Part shown: positions 53,436 to 61,557 of the stretch, one piece after another | Numbering within the stretch: position 1 is the first letter of the stretch | How the letters are laid out: each line of letters opens with the position of its first letter | Position numbers and translations under genes: made by a program | Assembly (NCBI RefSeq): GCF_003014595.1 | Contig: NZ_PYGK01000012.1 | Span: 178,649-242,648 of the forward strand | Direction: 5' to 3' | DNA: 64,000 bases | From: Chitinophaga ginsengisoli | GTDB taxonomy: Bacteria; Bacteroidota; Bacteroidia; Chitinophagales; Chitinophagaceae | The notes under the pieces: model-generated | What the model was told of the DNA's origin: nothing | Seen by the model: only the letters and a program-made list of their open reading frames with translations | The model's database searches: none

Positions 53436-53451
53436 AACCCTTAATTCTACT

Positions 53452-55041
53452 ATGATGATTAAAAGAATGGTGTTCGCCCTGGCATTGACAGGAACCTGTA
53501 TGTCCCTGCAGGCACAAACGATAGACGATGCTTTACGATTCAGCACGACATCACCTTCAGGTACAACAAGAGCACAATCAGTAGGCGGCGCTTTAGGTGC
53601 ATTGGGAGGAGAAGCCTCTTCCCTGTATGTGAATCCCGCGGGCGTTGGCTTCTTCAGAACAAATGATTTTTCCTTTACGGTTGGTTTCCAGAATATTTCC
53701 AACACAGGCACCTACCTGAATACGAAGGGTGACGATAATAAGTTCATTCCCCTTATTTCCAATGTTACCCTGATCTTTGGTGGCAGAAGAAAAAGGCCGG
53801 ACAGCAAATGGCAGAACTTCAGCTTCGGACTGGGGCTGAACCGTACACAGAACTATAACCAACGGATCTATTACACAGGCAATAATACCAGTTCCTCCCT
53901 TTCTCTGAATTATTACCTGGATGCAGAAGCGGCCGGCGTGACCAACCCTAATGAACAACTGGGGGGCAGTCAGACCATCGGCTCACTCGCCCATACTTCT
54001 GCCCTGGCCTATCAGACGGGACTGATTTCTCCTTATACGAACAGCAACAACCAGCCTGATGGCACCTTCTATTCTGCCGCACAGGCAAAGGACCGCAGCA
54101 TCAATGTAAAACAGGAGAACATCGTTGACGCCAAAGGTGGTGCCTATGATGTGGCATTCGCTTTCGCGGCCAACTACGACGATAAGCTGTACCTCGGTGG
54201 TAGCCTGAATATTCCGACCATTACCTACAAAAATTCAAGGACATGGAAAGAAACCAACCAGAATACCGTTGCGACAGACCTGAACAACTTCGATGTAACC
54301 GAAAACCTCAGATCAGAAGGAACCGGTGTTAACCTGAAGATTGGCGGTATTTATAAACCTGTAAAGGCATTAAGCCTGGGCGCTGCCTTCCACTCTCCTT
54401 CCTGGATGAGCTTTACAGATACTTACAGAACAGATATGACCACCTCTACCAAGACCCTGGGCGTACGTTCCTTCTCTTCTACCGATACCAATAATGGTTT
54501 CGAAGATGAGTCCAAGTATACAGTAAGAACTCCCTGGAAAGGCATTCTGAGTGCGGCCTTCCTGTTCGCACCATCTGCTGATACCCGGAGACCGACAGGT
54601 TTCATCACCTTCGACTATGAATACATGGACTATGCTTCCATGAGAATGCGTTTAAAGAATGATAACAGCTTTGACAAGGAAGATTCTGACCTGCGTAATC
54701 AGGCTATCAAATCCACCTACCAGGGCGCATCCAATTTCCGTGTGGGCGGTGAATTAAAGCTGCATGTAATTGCGTTCAGACTGGGTTATTCCCTGTATGG
54801 CAGCCCTTATAAGAGCAGCACTATTGACGGCAAACGCGAGTACTTCAGCGGCGGTATCGGCTACAGGAACCGTGGTTTCTATATGGACCTGGGCCTGGTA
54901 TATGGCAGCAATACCTACACCAGCCAGCCGTATGTACTGTCATCCAATGCTGATCCGGCTGATCACTATACCACACCGGCTCCGGCAAGTATCGACAGCA
55001 AACAGGCAAACATCAATGCTACTTTTGGCTGGAAATTCTAA
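53452..55041 (+). CDS. FadL-like outer-membrane transport protein, paralogue 1
   Basis: This outer-membrane protein of 529 residues has a signal peptide (MVFALALTGTCMSLQAQ). The N-terminal signature SVGGALGALGGEASSLYVNPAGVGFFRTNDFSF resembles the OMPP1/FadL/TodX and PorV-like families. A predicted beta-barrel follows, with alternating hydrophobic strands, ending INATFGWKF. In FadL proteins the N-terminus plugs the barrel and hydrophobic compounds pass through. Here the ligand is unknown. The start at 53452 (ATG ATG ATT) was preferred because an ATG at 53404 lies within the terminator of the preceding gene. A paralogue follows. Confidence 0.85.
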   Translation: MMIKRMVFALALTGTCMSLQAQTIDDALRFSTTSPSGTTRAQSVGGALGALGGEASSLYVNPAGVGFFRTNDFSFTVGFQNISNTGTYLNTKGDDNKFIPLISNVTLIFGGRRKRPDSKWQNFSFGLGLNRTQNYNQRIYYTGNNTSSSLSLNYYLDAEAAGVTNPNEQLGGSQTIGSLAHTSALAYQTGLISPYTNSNNQPDGTFYSAAQAKDRSINVKQENIVDAKGGAYDVAFAFAANYDDKLYLGGSLNIPTITYKNSRTWKETNQNTVATDLNNFDVTENLRSEGTGVNLKIGGIYKPVKALSLGAAFHSPSWMSFTDTYRTDMTTSTKTLGVRSFSSTDTNNGFEDESKYTVRTPWKGILSAAFLFAPSADTRRPTGFITFDYEYMDYASMRMRLKNDNSFDKEDSDLRNQAIKSTYQGASNFRVGGELKLHVIAFRLGYSLYGSPYKSSTIDGKREYFSGGIGYRNRGFYMDLGLVYGSNTYTSQPYVLSSNADPADHYTTPAPASIDSKQANINATFGWKF

Positions 55042-55069
55042 TCCGGTCAGTAAAACATATGTTATTTGA

Positions 55070-55102
55070 AAAGGGCGTTCGCTTACCGCGAACGCCCTTT
55101 TT
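55070..55102 (+). terminator. Terminator between the two FadL-like genes
   Basis: GGGCGTTCGC (55073-55082) pairs exactly with 55088-55097 around TTACC, flanked by AAA and five T. It makes the two paralogues separate transcription units. Confidence 0.92.
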
Positions 55103-55105
55103 ATG

Positions 55106-55143
55106 AATGGATGAGGTATCCATCCATTTTTCTCTATTTTTGC
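55106..55143 (+). promoter_or_regulatory. Promoter region of FadL-like paralogue 2 with overlapping inverted repeat
   Basis: TATTTTTGC (55135-55143) is an exact -7 match. Just upstream AATGGATG (55106-55113) pairs with CATCCATT (55121-55128), covering the -33 area, so the inverted repeat could be an operator. No clear TTG -33 is visible. Confidence 0.5.
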
Positions 55144-55158
55144 GCCGTATTTACACCT

Positions 55159-56715
55159 ATGACTTACAAACTGTCACTATTACTGGCTGTTGCCTTGGGG
55201 GCGATAGCCTGTCCTGCTAGGGCGCAGACTTTACAGGAGGTTTTAAAATTCAGCAGCGATATATCCGTCGGCTCTGCCCGCGGACAAGCAATCGGGGGTG
55301 CTACAGGGGCATTGGGAGGCGAAATAGCGGCGATCTATGTGAATCCTGCTGCCGCCGGTTTTTTCCAGAACACTGACCTGTCTTTTTCTCTTGGTTATCA
55401 GCATATTCGTAATACCGCCTATTACCTGGGCAATAAAGACAACTCAAAAAGGGCTGCCCTAAAGTTCGACAACTTCACCCTGCTGATACGTGGCAAGGAA
55501 AAAGAACGTCCACTGATATTAGCCATGGGTGTAAACAGGACCAATAACTTCCGGGACGATGTTTACTACCAGGGAAACAGTAACTCTTCCCAGTCACTCA
55601 ACTATTTTATCCAGGCAGACGATGCCCATGTAAGCCATCCGGAGGCTTTATTATCTACCAGACAGGATGTTGCGATCCGGCATGCCGCCACGCTTGCCTA
55701 CCAGACGGACCTGATCAGTCCCTACAGGGATGGCGATCAGTATAAGTTTACTTCCGCAGCGGAAGCGGACGACAACAGTGTACTGGTACATCAATCTCTG
55801 CACACTATTACGCATGGAGGCACTACTGAACTGGCCCTCGTCTTCGGGAAACAGCGCAGCGAAAAGCTGTATCTCGGGGGCAGCCTGAATTTTGACTTTA
55901 TCAAACAGGGGCAGCAAAATATCTGGACGGAAACGAATATTAATCCGGTACATGCTGACCTGAATTATTTCAAGGTCACCCAGACAATTGCCACAAATGG
56001 CATCGGTGTTAATCTGAAACTCGGGGGTATCTATAAGCCGGTCCTTCCGCTCAACCTAGGACTTACCCTGCAGTCTCCCACCTGGTATGGCGTGAATAAG
56101 GAATACCAGACAGATATGCTGACGGATACCAAATCGGCTGGGGTAGTAACAGCATCTACTGTTTATATGGTCGATGACACCACCCAGATGGAGAAAGATA
56201 ATCTTAACTATAGCCTCAGAACGCCCTGGAAGGCTACTGCCAGCGCCGTGCTGCTACTCAATACAGCAGGCAATACAAACAGTCCACATGGGCTTATCAG
56301 CGTCGATTATGAGCTGGATGACTATCGTTCCATGAAACTGAAGTATGGGAGTGCGGAGGATAACCGCTATACCAGTGAACTGGTAAAAGCTAACTACCGG
56401 ACCACCGGCAACCTTCGTGCGGGTGCAGAACTGCGATATCTCTTTTATGCATTACGGCTTGGCTTTGCCCGTTATGGCAGCCCTTATAAGGACAGCAACA
56501 TTGATGGTACCCGGACTTATTACAGCGGAGGTGTGGGCTACAAGGCGAACGATGGCTATTATATAGATCTTTCCTTAATTACGGGAGGGCATCAGCAGCG
56601 GCGGGAAGTGCCTTATGAGCTATTACCAAACAATTATGGTTATGTGAATCCGCCGGCAGTACAGATCAATAGTGCTACGACGAGAATGGCGCTAACCTGC
56701 GGAGTCAGGTTTTGA
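55159..56715 (+). CDS. FadL-like outer-membrane transport protein, paralogue 2
   Basis: This 518-residue protein has a signal peptide (LLLAVALGAIACPARAQ) and the same N-terminal signature as paralogue 1 (GGATGALGGEIAAIYVNPAAAGFFQNTDLSF). The two share similar later segments, for instance YGSPYKDSNIDGTRTYYSGGVGYK here and YGSPYKSSTIDGKREYFSGGIGYR in the first. They are clear tandem duplicates that have since diverged. It ends ALTCGVRF. The start chosen (55159) is the first ATG after an exact -7 box; longer frames run through the terminator. Its 3' end overlaps the convergent miaA gene by 11 bp. Confidence 0.85.
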   Translation: MTYKLSLLLAVALGAIACPARAQTLQEVLKFSSDISVGSARGQAIGGATGALGGEIAAIYVNPAAAGFFQNTDLSFSLGYQHIRNTAYYLGNKDNSKRAALKFDNFTLLIRGKEKERPLILAMGVNRTNNFRDDVYYQGNSNSSQSLNYFIQADDAHVSHPEALLSTRQDVAIRHAATLAYQTDLISPYRDGDQYKFTSAAEADDNSVLVHQSLHTITHGGTTELALVFGKQRSEKLYLGGSLNFDFIKQGQQNIWTETNINPVHADLNYFKVTQTIATNGIGVNLKLGGIYKPVLPLNLGLTLQSPTWYGVNKEYQTDMLTDTKSAGVVTASTVYMVDDTTQMEKDNLNYSLRTPWKATASAVLLLNTAGNTNSPHGLISVDYELDDYRSMKLKYGSAEDNRYTSELVKANYRTTGNLRAGAELRYLFYALRLGFARYGSPYKDSNIDGTRTYYSGGVGYKANDGYYIDLSLITGGHQQRREVPYELLPNNYGYVNPPAVQINSATTRMALTCGVRF

Positions 56716-57601
56716 TCAGCCCCTTTACTTCTTCGAGCAGGCCCTCACCGGCTTCAAACCATTTGAAATCGGTGTCTTTCCGGAACCAGGTCAATTGTCT
56801 TTTGGCATACTGGCGGGTATGGATAATGATCTGTTCAACAGCTTCGTCCCAGCTTAGTTTACCATCCAGGTAATCAAATACCTCTTTATATCCAACGGTC
56901 TGTAAGGCGTTATGATCGCGGTAGGGTAATACCGCCCTGACCTCTTCCAGCAATCCGTCGGCCACCATCTGGTGTACGCGGCGGGCAATATTAGCGTGCA
57001 GCTGTTCTTTCGGAAGGGTGATGGCTGTTTTGATGATATGGAAGTCCCGTTGTACGGTATTACCGGTTCGGAAGCTGGTAATAGACTGGCCGGTGGTATA
57101 CAACACCTCCAGGGCCCTCATAAGGCGTTGCGGATTCTGGATCTCAGCAATGGCGTAAAAAGCGGGGTCTTTCTCCTGCACTTCCTGCTGTAGCCAAGCC
57201 AGGCCTTCCTTTTCGTAGCGGTCCTGAATAGCAGATCGGACTTCCGTGGGAGCGGCAGGGATATTGTCAATACCTTCGCAGAAAGCCTTGATATACAGTC
57301 CGGTACCTCCACACATCACGACTACGTCCCGGTCTTTCCAAACTTCGGCGGCATAGTCTAATGCCAGTCTTTCGTAAAGACCGGCATTTACTTCCTCCCT
57401 GATGGAATGGGAATTAATAAAATAGTGGGGAACAGCCTGCAGTTCCTGCGGACTGGGTTTTGCTGTACCTATACTTATTTCACGATAACACTGGCGGGAG
57501 TCTGCAGAGATAACGGCCGTATCAAAATGTTGTGCCACTTCTATTGCTTTCGCCGTTTTGCCCGCCGCCGTGGGACCTGCGATGATAATAACGGTCTTCA
57601 C
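56705..57601 (-). CDS. miaA: tRNA dimethylallyltransferase
   Basis: This 298-residue enzyme transfers a dimethylallyl group to A37 of tRNAs that read codons starting with U. The P-loop IIIAGPTAAGKT, DSRQCYREISIGTAKP, HYFINSHSIREEVNAG and the late GYKEVFDYLDGKLSWDEAVEQI are the family blocks. Translation starts at a GTG whose G is shared with the stop codon TAG of the preceding gene, so the two are translationally coupled. Its end overlaps a convergent outer-membrane protein gene by 11 bp. Confidence 0.96.
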   Translation of the reverse strand: MKTVIIIAGPTAAGKTAKAIEVAQHFDTAVISADSRQCYREISIGTAKPSPQELQAVPHYFINSHSIREEVNAGLYERLALDYAAEVWKDRDVVVMCGGTGLYIKAFCEGIDNIPAAPTEVRSAIQDRYEKEGLAWLQQEVQEKDPAFYAIAEIQNPQRLMRALEVLYTTGQSITSFRTGNTVQRDFHIIKTAITLPKEQLHANIARRVHQMVADGLLEEVRAVLPYRDHNALQTVGYKEVFDYLDGKLSWDEAVEQIIIHTRQYAKRQLTWFRKDTDFKWFEAGEGLLEEVKGLIKT

Positions 57602-58176
57602 TAAAACATGTCTTCGTTGCTATTATCTTCACCTGCTTCTTCGTCGGAATCGTTGTTTTCCTCTTCTCCTTCTTCGCCGAAGCCATCTTCACTCATGCCT
57701 TCTTTATTGAGGTCATATTTCTCTTCCATTTCCACCAGTTTATCGCCTACGAGGCCTTTGGTACCGTACTGGCTGGGGGCTAATCCTTCTTTTCTGGTGC
57801 AGAAAGGATATGCTACTTTGGAGTTTTCATCTTTTGATACACCGATCAGTTCTACCAGGAATGTCCAGTTTTTCGCATAGTCATAAAGGTAAATGAACTT
57901 CTGATTGGGTGTTTTTACAGCTGCGGCAATAGGCGTGTCTTCCATTAACAGTGGTTCAACCTTACGTGCAGCGCCATCCTGTTCAAGAATGATCTCTCTG
58001 CCCCGTTGCCAGTTATCATTGCTACGGAAAAAAGTCGCTTTATGTTTATTGTCAAATTCGAATGACTGTAAAATAGTTTGATGAAATTGTAAAAATGTCT
58101 GGTCCGGTTTAATGGAAATATCCCTGTACACACTTTCATCTTCTTCCCAGTAAACTCTGAATTTCAAAACAGGCAT
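57601..58176 (-). CDS. PRiA4b ORF-3-like protein with acidic tail
   Basis: This 191-residue protein has a domain related to the plasmid pRiA4b ORF-3 family, also known from passenger genes of IS1096 (blocks VLKFRVYWEEDESVYRDISIKPDQTFLQFHQTILQSFEF, FIYLYDYAKNWTFLVELIGV, RKEGLAPSQYGT). After about residue 155 the chain is almost wholly acidic (GEEGEEENNDSDEEAGEDNSNEDMF). No transposase is near. Its place between cca and miaA and the one-base overlap with miaA suggest a stable housekeeping gene, possibly linked with tRNA metabolism; this is inference. The start at 58176 follows an AT-rich gap; an in-frame extension of 36 codons looks non-coding. Confidence 0.82.
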   Translation of the reverse strand: MPVLKFRVYWEEDESVYRDISIKPDQTFLQFHQTILQSFEFDNKHKATFFRSNDNWQRGREIILEQDGAARKVEPLLMEDTPIAAAVKTPNQKFIYLYDYAKNWTFLVELIGVSKDENSKVAYPFCTRKEGLAPSQYGTKGLVGDKLVEMEEKYDLNKEGMSEDGFGEEGEEENNDSDEEAGEDNSNEDMF

Positions 58177-58263
58177 GACAATAAAGGATTTTATTAATAA
58201 TCTGGTATTTTCAGGATCTGGTCTGACACCTAAACAAAGATCACACCTGATCCTGAAAAAGGC

Positions 58264-58285
58264 AGTGTTAACATTAATTAACACT
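58264..58285 (-). other. Inverted repeat between cca and the PRiA4b-like gene
   Basis: AGTGTTAA and TTAACACT form 8-bp arms around CATTAA, within an AT-rich gap. On the minus strand it lies 16 bp past the cca stop and 88 bp before the PRiA4b-like gene. It may be a weak terminator or a site for a regulator. Confidence 0.35.
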
Positions 58286-58300
58286 ACTAAATTAACATTT

Positions 58301-59734
58301 TTATTTAACTGGTGTCAAATCCATCTCTTTGGCTTTTTCGAGAAGGAATGCGAAGGCGGCTTCGTAGGTATTGGGAATCACCCCATCCAGGATCGCCTCA
58401 CGGATAGCATTTTTCAGATCTCCCACTGCCCTGGAAGGTGACAGACCGAAAGTTTCCATAATCAACTCTCCGGTAACAGGTGGTTGCCAGTTGCGGATAC
58501 GGTCACTTTCTTCTACTTCTTTCAGGCGCTGGCGCACCAGTTCGAAGTTTTCAAGGTAACGTTTTACTTTCACTTTATTCTTGGAGGTGATATCGGCTTC
58601 ACAGAGCATCATCAGGCCATCAATATCATCACCTGCATCGAATAGCAATCTGCGTATAGCAGAGTCGGTTATATTCTCTTTGGTAAGGCTGATGGGACGC
58701 AGATGCAGTTCCACCAGTTTCTTTACCAGCCGCATATTTTCGTGTAGCGGTAGTTTCAATTTGGTAAAGATACGGGGTACCATCTTCCCTCCCACCGCAT
58801 CATGTCCGTGGAAAGTCCAGCCATGCCCCTGTTCAAAGCGTTTGGTGGCTGGTTTGCCGATATCATGCAGTAAGGCGGCCCAGCGCAGCCAGAGGTCTTT
58901 GGTATAGCGGGCGATATTATCCACCACCTGTAAGGTATGATAGAAATTATCTTTGTGCCCTTTCCCATCTACCGTTTCCACCCCTACCAGGTCTACCATC
59001 TGCGGCAGTATTATTTTCATAATACCGGCTTTATAGAGTAGGTCGAGGCCCACGGAAGGCACCGGCGACAACATGATCTTATTGAATTCGTCCGAGATAC
59101 GCTCCTGTGAGATGATCTTAATACGCTCCGCATTTTCCTTAATTCCTCTGAAAGCTTCCTCAGAAATAGTGAATTGCAGTTGTGACGCAAAACGTATAGC
59201 CCTCATCATCCGAAGGGGGTCGTCTATAAAAGTCTGTGCAGGCTCCAGTGGTGTTCTGATGATCTTTGCCTCCAGGTCGGCAATACCGCCGAAGGGGTCT
59301 ACCAGGCTGCCATAATCTTCCTCATTCAGGCTGATAGCCAGGGCGTTGATGGTGAAGTCGCGGCGTAGCTGGTCATCTTTGAGGGTGCCGGGTTGTACAT
59401 CGGGATTCCGGGATTCCTGGCGGTAGCTTTCTTTTCTGGCGCCGACAAACTCGATTTCCAGGTCATTCCATTTCACCTGTGCGGTACCATAGGTTTTGAA
59501 GAAGCTAACTTTCGCATTATCAAAATATCCGGCCACCTTATGGGCAAGGGCGATACCGTCCCCTACGCATACGACGTCCATATCTTTGGTGCGCCTGTTC
59601 AGTATTTTATCCCGCACAAAGCCGCCGATCAGGTAGCAGGGCGTACCCAGTTCGTGGGCCGCTAAGGCTATCTGTTCCAACACTTTCCGTTCCTGCAGCG
59701 TACAGGGAATATCTATAGGCTTTCTGCTGATCAT
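58301..59734 (-). CDS. cca: CCA tRNA nucleotidyltransferase with HD domain
   Basis: This 477-residue enzyme adds CCA to tRNA 3' ends, which is needed here because the tRNA gene in the window does not encode CCA. The nucleotidyltransferase part (about 1-190) has YLIGGFVRDKILNRRTKDMDVVCVGDG and RDFTINALAISLNEEDYGSLVDPFGG. The middle part binds RNA, and an HD phosphohydrolase domain follows (LWLRWAALLHDIGKPATKRFE). The start at 59734 follows an exact -7 box; the longer frame begins inside it. It is preceded on the same strand by the tsaC-like gene (30 bp). Confidence 0.94.
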   Translation of the reverse strand: MISRKPIDIPCTLQERKVLEQIALAAHELGTPCYLIGGFVRDKILNRRTKDMDVVCVGDGIALAHKVAGYFDNAKVSFFKTYGTAQVKWNDLEIEFVGARKESYRQESRNPDVQPGTLKDDQLRRDFTINALAISLNEEDYGSLVDPFGGIADLEAKIIRTPLEPAQTFIDDPLRMMRAIRFASQLQFTISEEAFRGIKENAERIKIISQERISDEFNKIMLSPVPSVGLDLLYKAGIMKIILPQMVDLVGVETVDGKGHKDNFYHTLQVVDNIARYTKDLWLRWAALLHDIGKPATKRFEQGHGWTFHGHDAVGGKMVPRIFTKLKLPLHENMRLVKKLVELHLRPISLTKENITDSAIRRLLFDAGDDIDGLMMLCEADITSKNKVKVKRYLENFELVRQRLKEVEESDRIRNWQPPVTGELIMETFGLSPSRAVGDLKNAIREAILDGVIPNTYEAAFAFLLEKAKEMDLTPVK

Positions 59735-59748
59735 AAATGAGTAAAACG

Positions 59749-59757
59749 GCAAAAGTA
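59749..59757 (-). promoter_or_regulatory. -7 element of cca
   Basis: On the minus strand TACTTTTGC matches TAnnTTTG and lies 15 bp before the start codon, in the 30-bp gap after the tsaC-like gene. No -33 TTG was seen. Confidence 0.5.
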
Positions 59758-59764
59758 AGTTTTT

Positions 59765-60334
59765 TTATCTGATCACCTGAACACTGCCATCTTTCAGGAG
59801 TTTAATAATACGGGAGGGCGTTGCCGGCGTTATATCATCCTGCCGGTAGTTAACAACATAGTCCACCCCTTCTTTTATTTTCGCGTCTACGTCTCTGAAG
59901 GAAGCCGGTGAGGGCTGTCCGCTGATATTCGCAGATGTAGACACCAGCGGCTTACGTAAGCGCTTGATAAGGTGACGGCAGAAGGTATCCTGCACGATCC
60001 GGATAGCAACGGTACCATCACTATTGATGACATTAGGAGCAAGGTCAAGCGCACCTTCGTAGATGACGGTGGTGGGGCGGTCGAACCCGGCGATCATCTC
60101 CGCAATATCCGGAGGGGTATGTGCCACATATTTCAGCAGATCGCGTACTTCTGCCAGCAGGATGACCAGGCTTTTTGCCTCCGGGCGCTGTTTGAGTGTA
60201 AATACTTTACTAACGGCCGCTTCGTCGGTCGCATCGCAGCCTATACCCCAGATGGTGTCTGTGGGATAGAGGATCAGTCCCCCGGTGCGTAATGCCTGCA
60301 GGGAAGCTGTTACATCATTTTCAAAATCAATCAT
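59765..60334 (-). CDS. tsaC: L-threonylcarbamoyladenylate synthase (Sua5/YrdC/YciO family)
   Basis: This 189-residue enzyme makes threonylcarbamoyl-AMP for the t6A37 modification of tRNAs. Family blocks are GGLILYPTDTIWGIGCDATDEAAV, KVFTLKQRPEAKSLVILLAE, GTVAIRIVQDTFCRHLIKRL and PLVSTSANISGQPSP. It is a single YrdC-like domain without the extra Sua5 C-terminal domain. The start at 60334 lies 2 bp after the glycosyltransferase stop, so the genes are tightly joined; a 25-codon extension into the glycosyltransferase gene is not convincing. With cca and miaA it makes a tRNA-maturation group. Confidence 0.92.
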   Translation of the reverse strand: MIDFENDVTASLQALRTGGLILYPTDTIWGIGCDATDEAAVSKVFTLKQRPEAKSLVILLAEVRDLLKYVAHTPPDIAEMIAGFDRPTTVIYEGALDLAPNVINSDGTVAIRIVQDTFCRHLIKRLRKPLVSTSANISGQPSPASFRDVDAKIKEGVDYVVNYRQDDITPATPSRIIKLLKDGSVQVIR

Positions 60335-60336
60335 AA

Positions 60337-61467
60337 TTATAAACTTTCGTAGACCTTCATCATGGCTGCAGCACATCTTTCCCGGCTGAACAGTTGTGCG
60401 TGCGTCCATCCTTTTGTTCTCATATCTGCTGCGAATGATTTTTCGTTCAGTACACGTCTCATCGCATCTGCAATCGTGGCCGGCTGCAAGGGATTGATAT
60501 ACAGTGCTGCGTCGCCGGCTGTTTCTCCGAAGCAGGAACCTGAAGAGGTGATCACCGGAGTACGGCTCCAGAGTGCTTCCAGGATGGGAATACCAAAGCC
60601 CTCAAAGATAGAGGGATAGATCAGCGCTTCTGCTCCCTGGTATAATACTGGCACGTCTGTATCGGCTATCCTGGCCTTTTCATTCAGCCAGATGATCCGA
60701 TCAGAAAGGTCGTGTTTTTGTGCAAATGCCTTTACTTTATTCTTGTAGCTACTACCGCCGCCGAGGATCACCAGGGGGAGGTCCACTTCTGCCTTCAGCA
60801 GCAGCATGGCCTGGAGGATGCCCATCAGGTTTTTTCTTTCAATGATGGAACCAACGTATAGGAAATAGGATGCCGGCAGCCCGTACTGTTCCTTCATTTG
60901 TCCGATACGTGTTTTATCGTGTGCCACCCCGAAGGATTCATCACAGCTCTGGTACACTACTTCTATTTTTTCTGCAGGCGTTTTATAAAACTGAATAAGA
61001 TCCTGTTTGGTCTGTTCGCTGATGGCGATCACTTTGTCTGCGTGCTGGCAGGCGTATTTTGCCTTTCGGCGGTATGTTTGTACATCGATGGGATTGTATT
61101 GTCCGGGATAGCGCTCGAAAATCAGATCGTGCATGGTCACTACGCTCTTCACACTGCTTTTGTCAATGCCGAAGGGAATTTCATGACTGAGTCCGTGGTA
61201 AATATCGATGCCTTTTGCCTCCAGTTCCCCTACTACATATTTGCTTCTCCATGCACTGCGGAACCAGCGGTGCAGCCGTTTTTCCGGCAATACCGGCTGC
61301 ATATTCGGATAGGCATCCGTTGTGTACATGTTTGTCAGCTTCGGCGCATAGAGAAAATAATCATGCTGCGGATAATACGTTGCCAGTGAGCTAATCAGCG
61401 TCCGGCTGTAATTTCCCAGTCCTGTGTTATTCTGATAGGCCCGTTTTGCGTCAAAAGCGATATTCAT
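60337..61467 (-). CDS. Glycosyltransferase family 4 protein
   Basis: This 376-residue GT-B glycosyltransferase starts MNIAFDAKRAYQNNTGLGNYSRTLI, giving the N-terminal Rossmann domain. The acceptor-domain strand is IDIYHGLSHEIPFGI. The donor domain has FLYVGSIIERKNLMGILQAM and the E-x7-E motif in IYPSIFEGFGIPILEALWSRTPVITS. It probably transfers a sugar to a surface polysaccharide or glycolipid. No other sugar-polymer genes are near; the next gene downstream is the tsaC-like gene. A GTG 10 codons upstream is an alternative start. Confidence 0.9.
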   Translation of the reverse strand: MNIAFDAKRAYQNNTGLGNYSRTLISSLATYYPQHDYFLYAPKLTNMYTTDAYPNMQPVLPEKRLHRWFRSAWRSKYVVGELEAKGIDIYHGLSHEIPFGIDKSSVKSVVTMHDLIFERYPGQYNPIDVQTYRRKAKYACQHADKVIAISEQTKQDLIQFYKTPAEKIEVVYQSCDESFGVAHDKTRIGQMKEQYGLPASYFLYVGSIIERKNLMGILQAMLLLKAEVDLPLVILGGGSSYKNKVKAFAQKHDLSDRIIWLNEKARIADTDVPVLYQGAEALIYPSIFEGFGIPILEALWSRTPVITSSGSCFGETAGDAALYINPLQPATIADAMRRVLNEKSFAADMRTKGWTHAQLFSRERCAAAMMKVYESL

Positions 61468-61486
61468 AGCGTCATTTAAAGGGCTG

Positions 61487-61516
61487 TAAAGGTACACAAT
61501 CGCGCCCAGCTTGCAA
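61487..61516 (-). promoter_or_regulatory. Possible promoter of the glycosyltransferase gene
   Basis: On the minus strand TTG (61516-61514) and TACCTTTA (61494-61487) are 19 nt apart. The -7 box has one mismatch (A for the final G). The -33 TTG overlaps that of dapD in a TTGCAA palindrome. Confidence 0.4.
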
Positions 61517-61542
61517 CTACTAACAGGTTTTCCTTATGTTTG
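61511..61542 (+). promoter_or_regulatory. dapD: Promoter of dapD
   Basis: TTG at 61511-61513 and TATGTTTG at 61535-61542 are 21 nt apart, a good match to the Bacteroidota vegetative consensus, 15 bp before the dapD start. Confidence 0.6.
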
Positions 61543-61557
61543 TAAAAAATTTCAACG

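Noticed and set aside
53404..53451. Upstream ATG for the first FadL-like gene
   Set aside because: It lies inside the terminator hairpin of the preceding gene; the signal peptide begins after 53452.
55066..55158. Upstream in-frame extension of the second FadL-like gene
   Set aside because: It is made of terminator and promoter sequence and would hide the signal peptide.
58177..58284. 36-codon N-terminal extension of the PRiA4b-like gene
   Set aside because: It covers an AT-rich gap with an inverted repeat and has no conserved residues.
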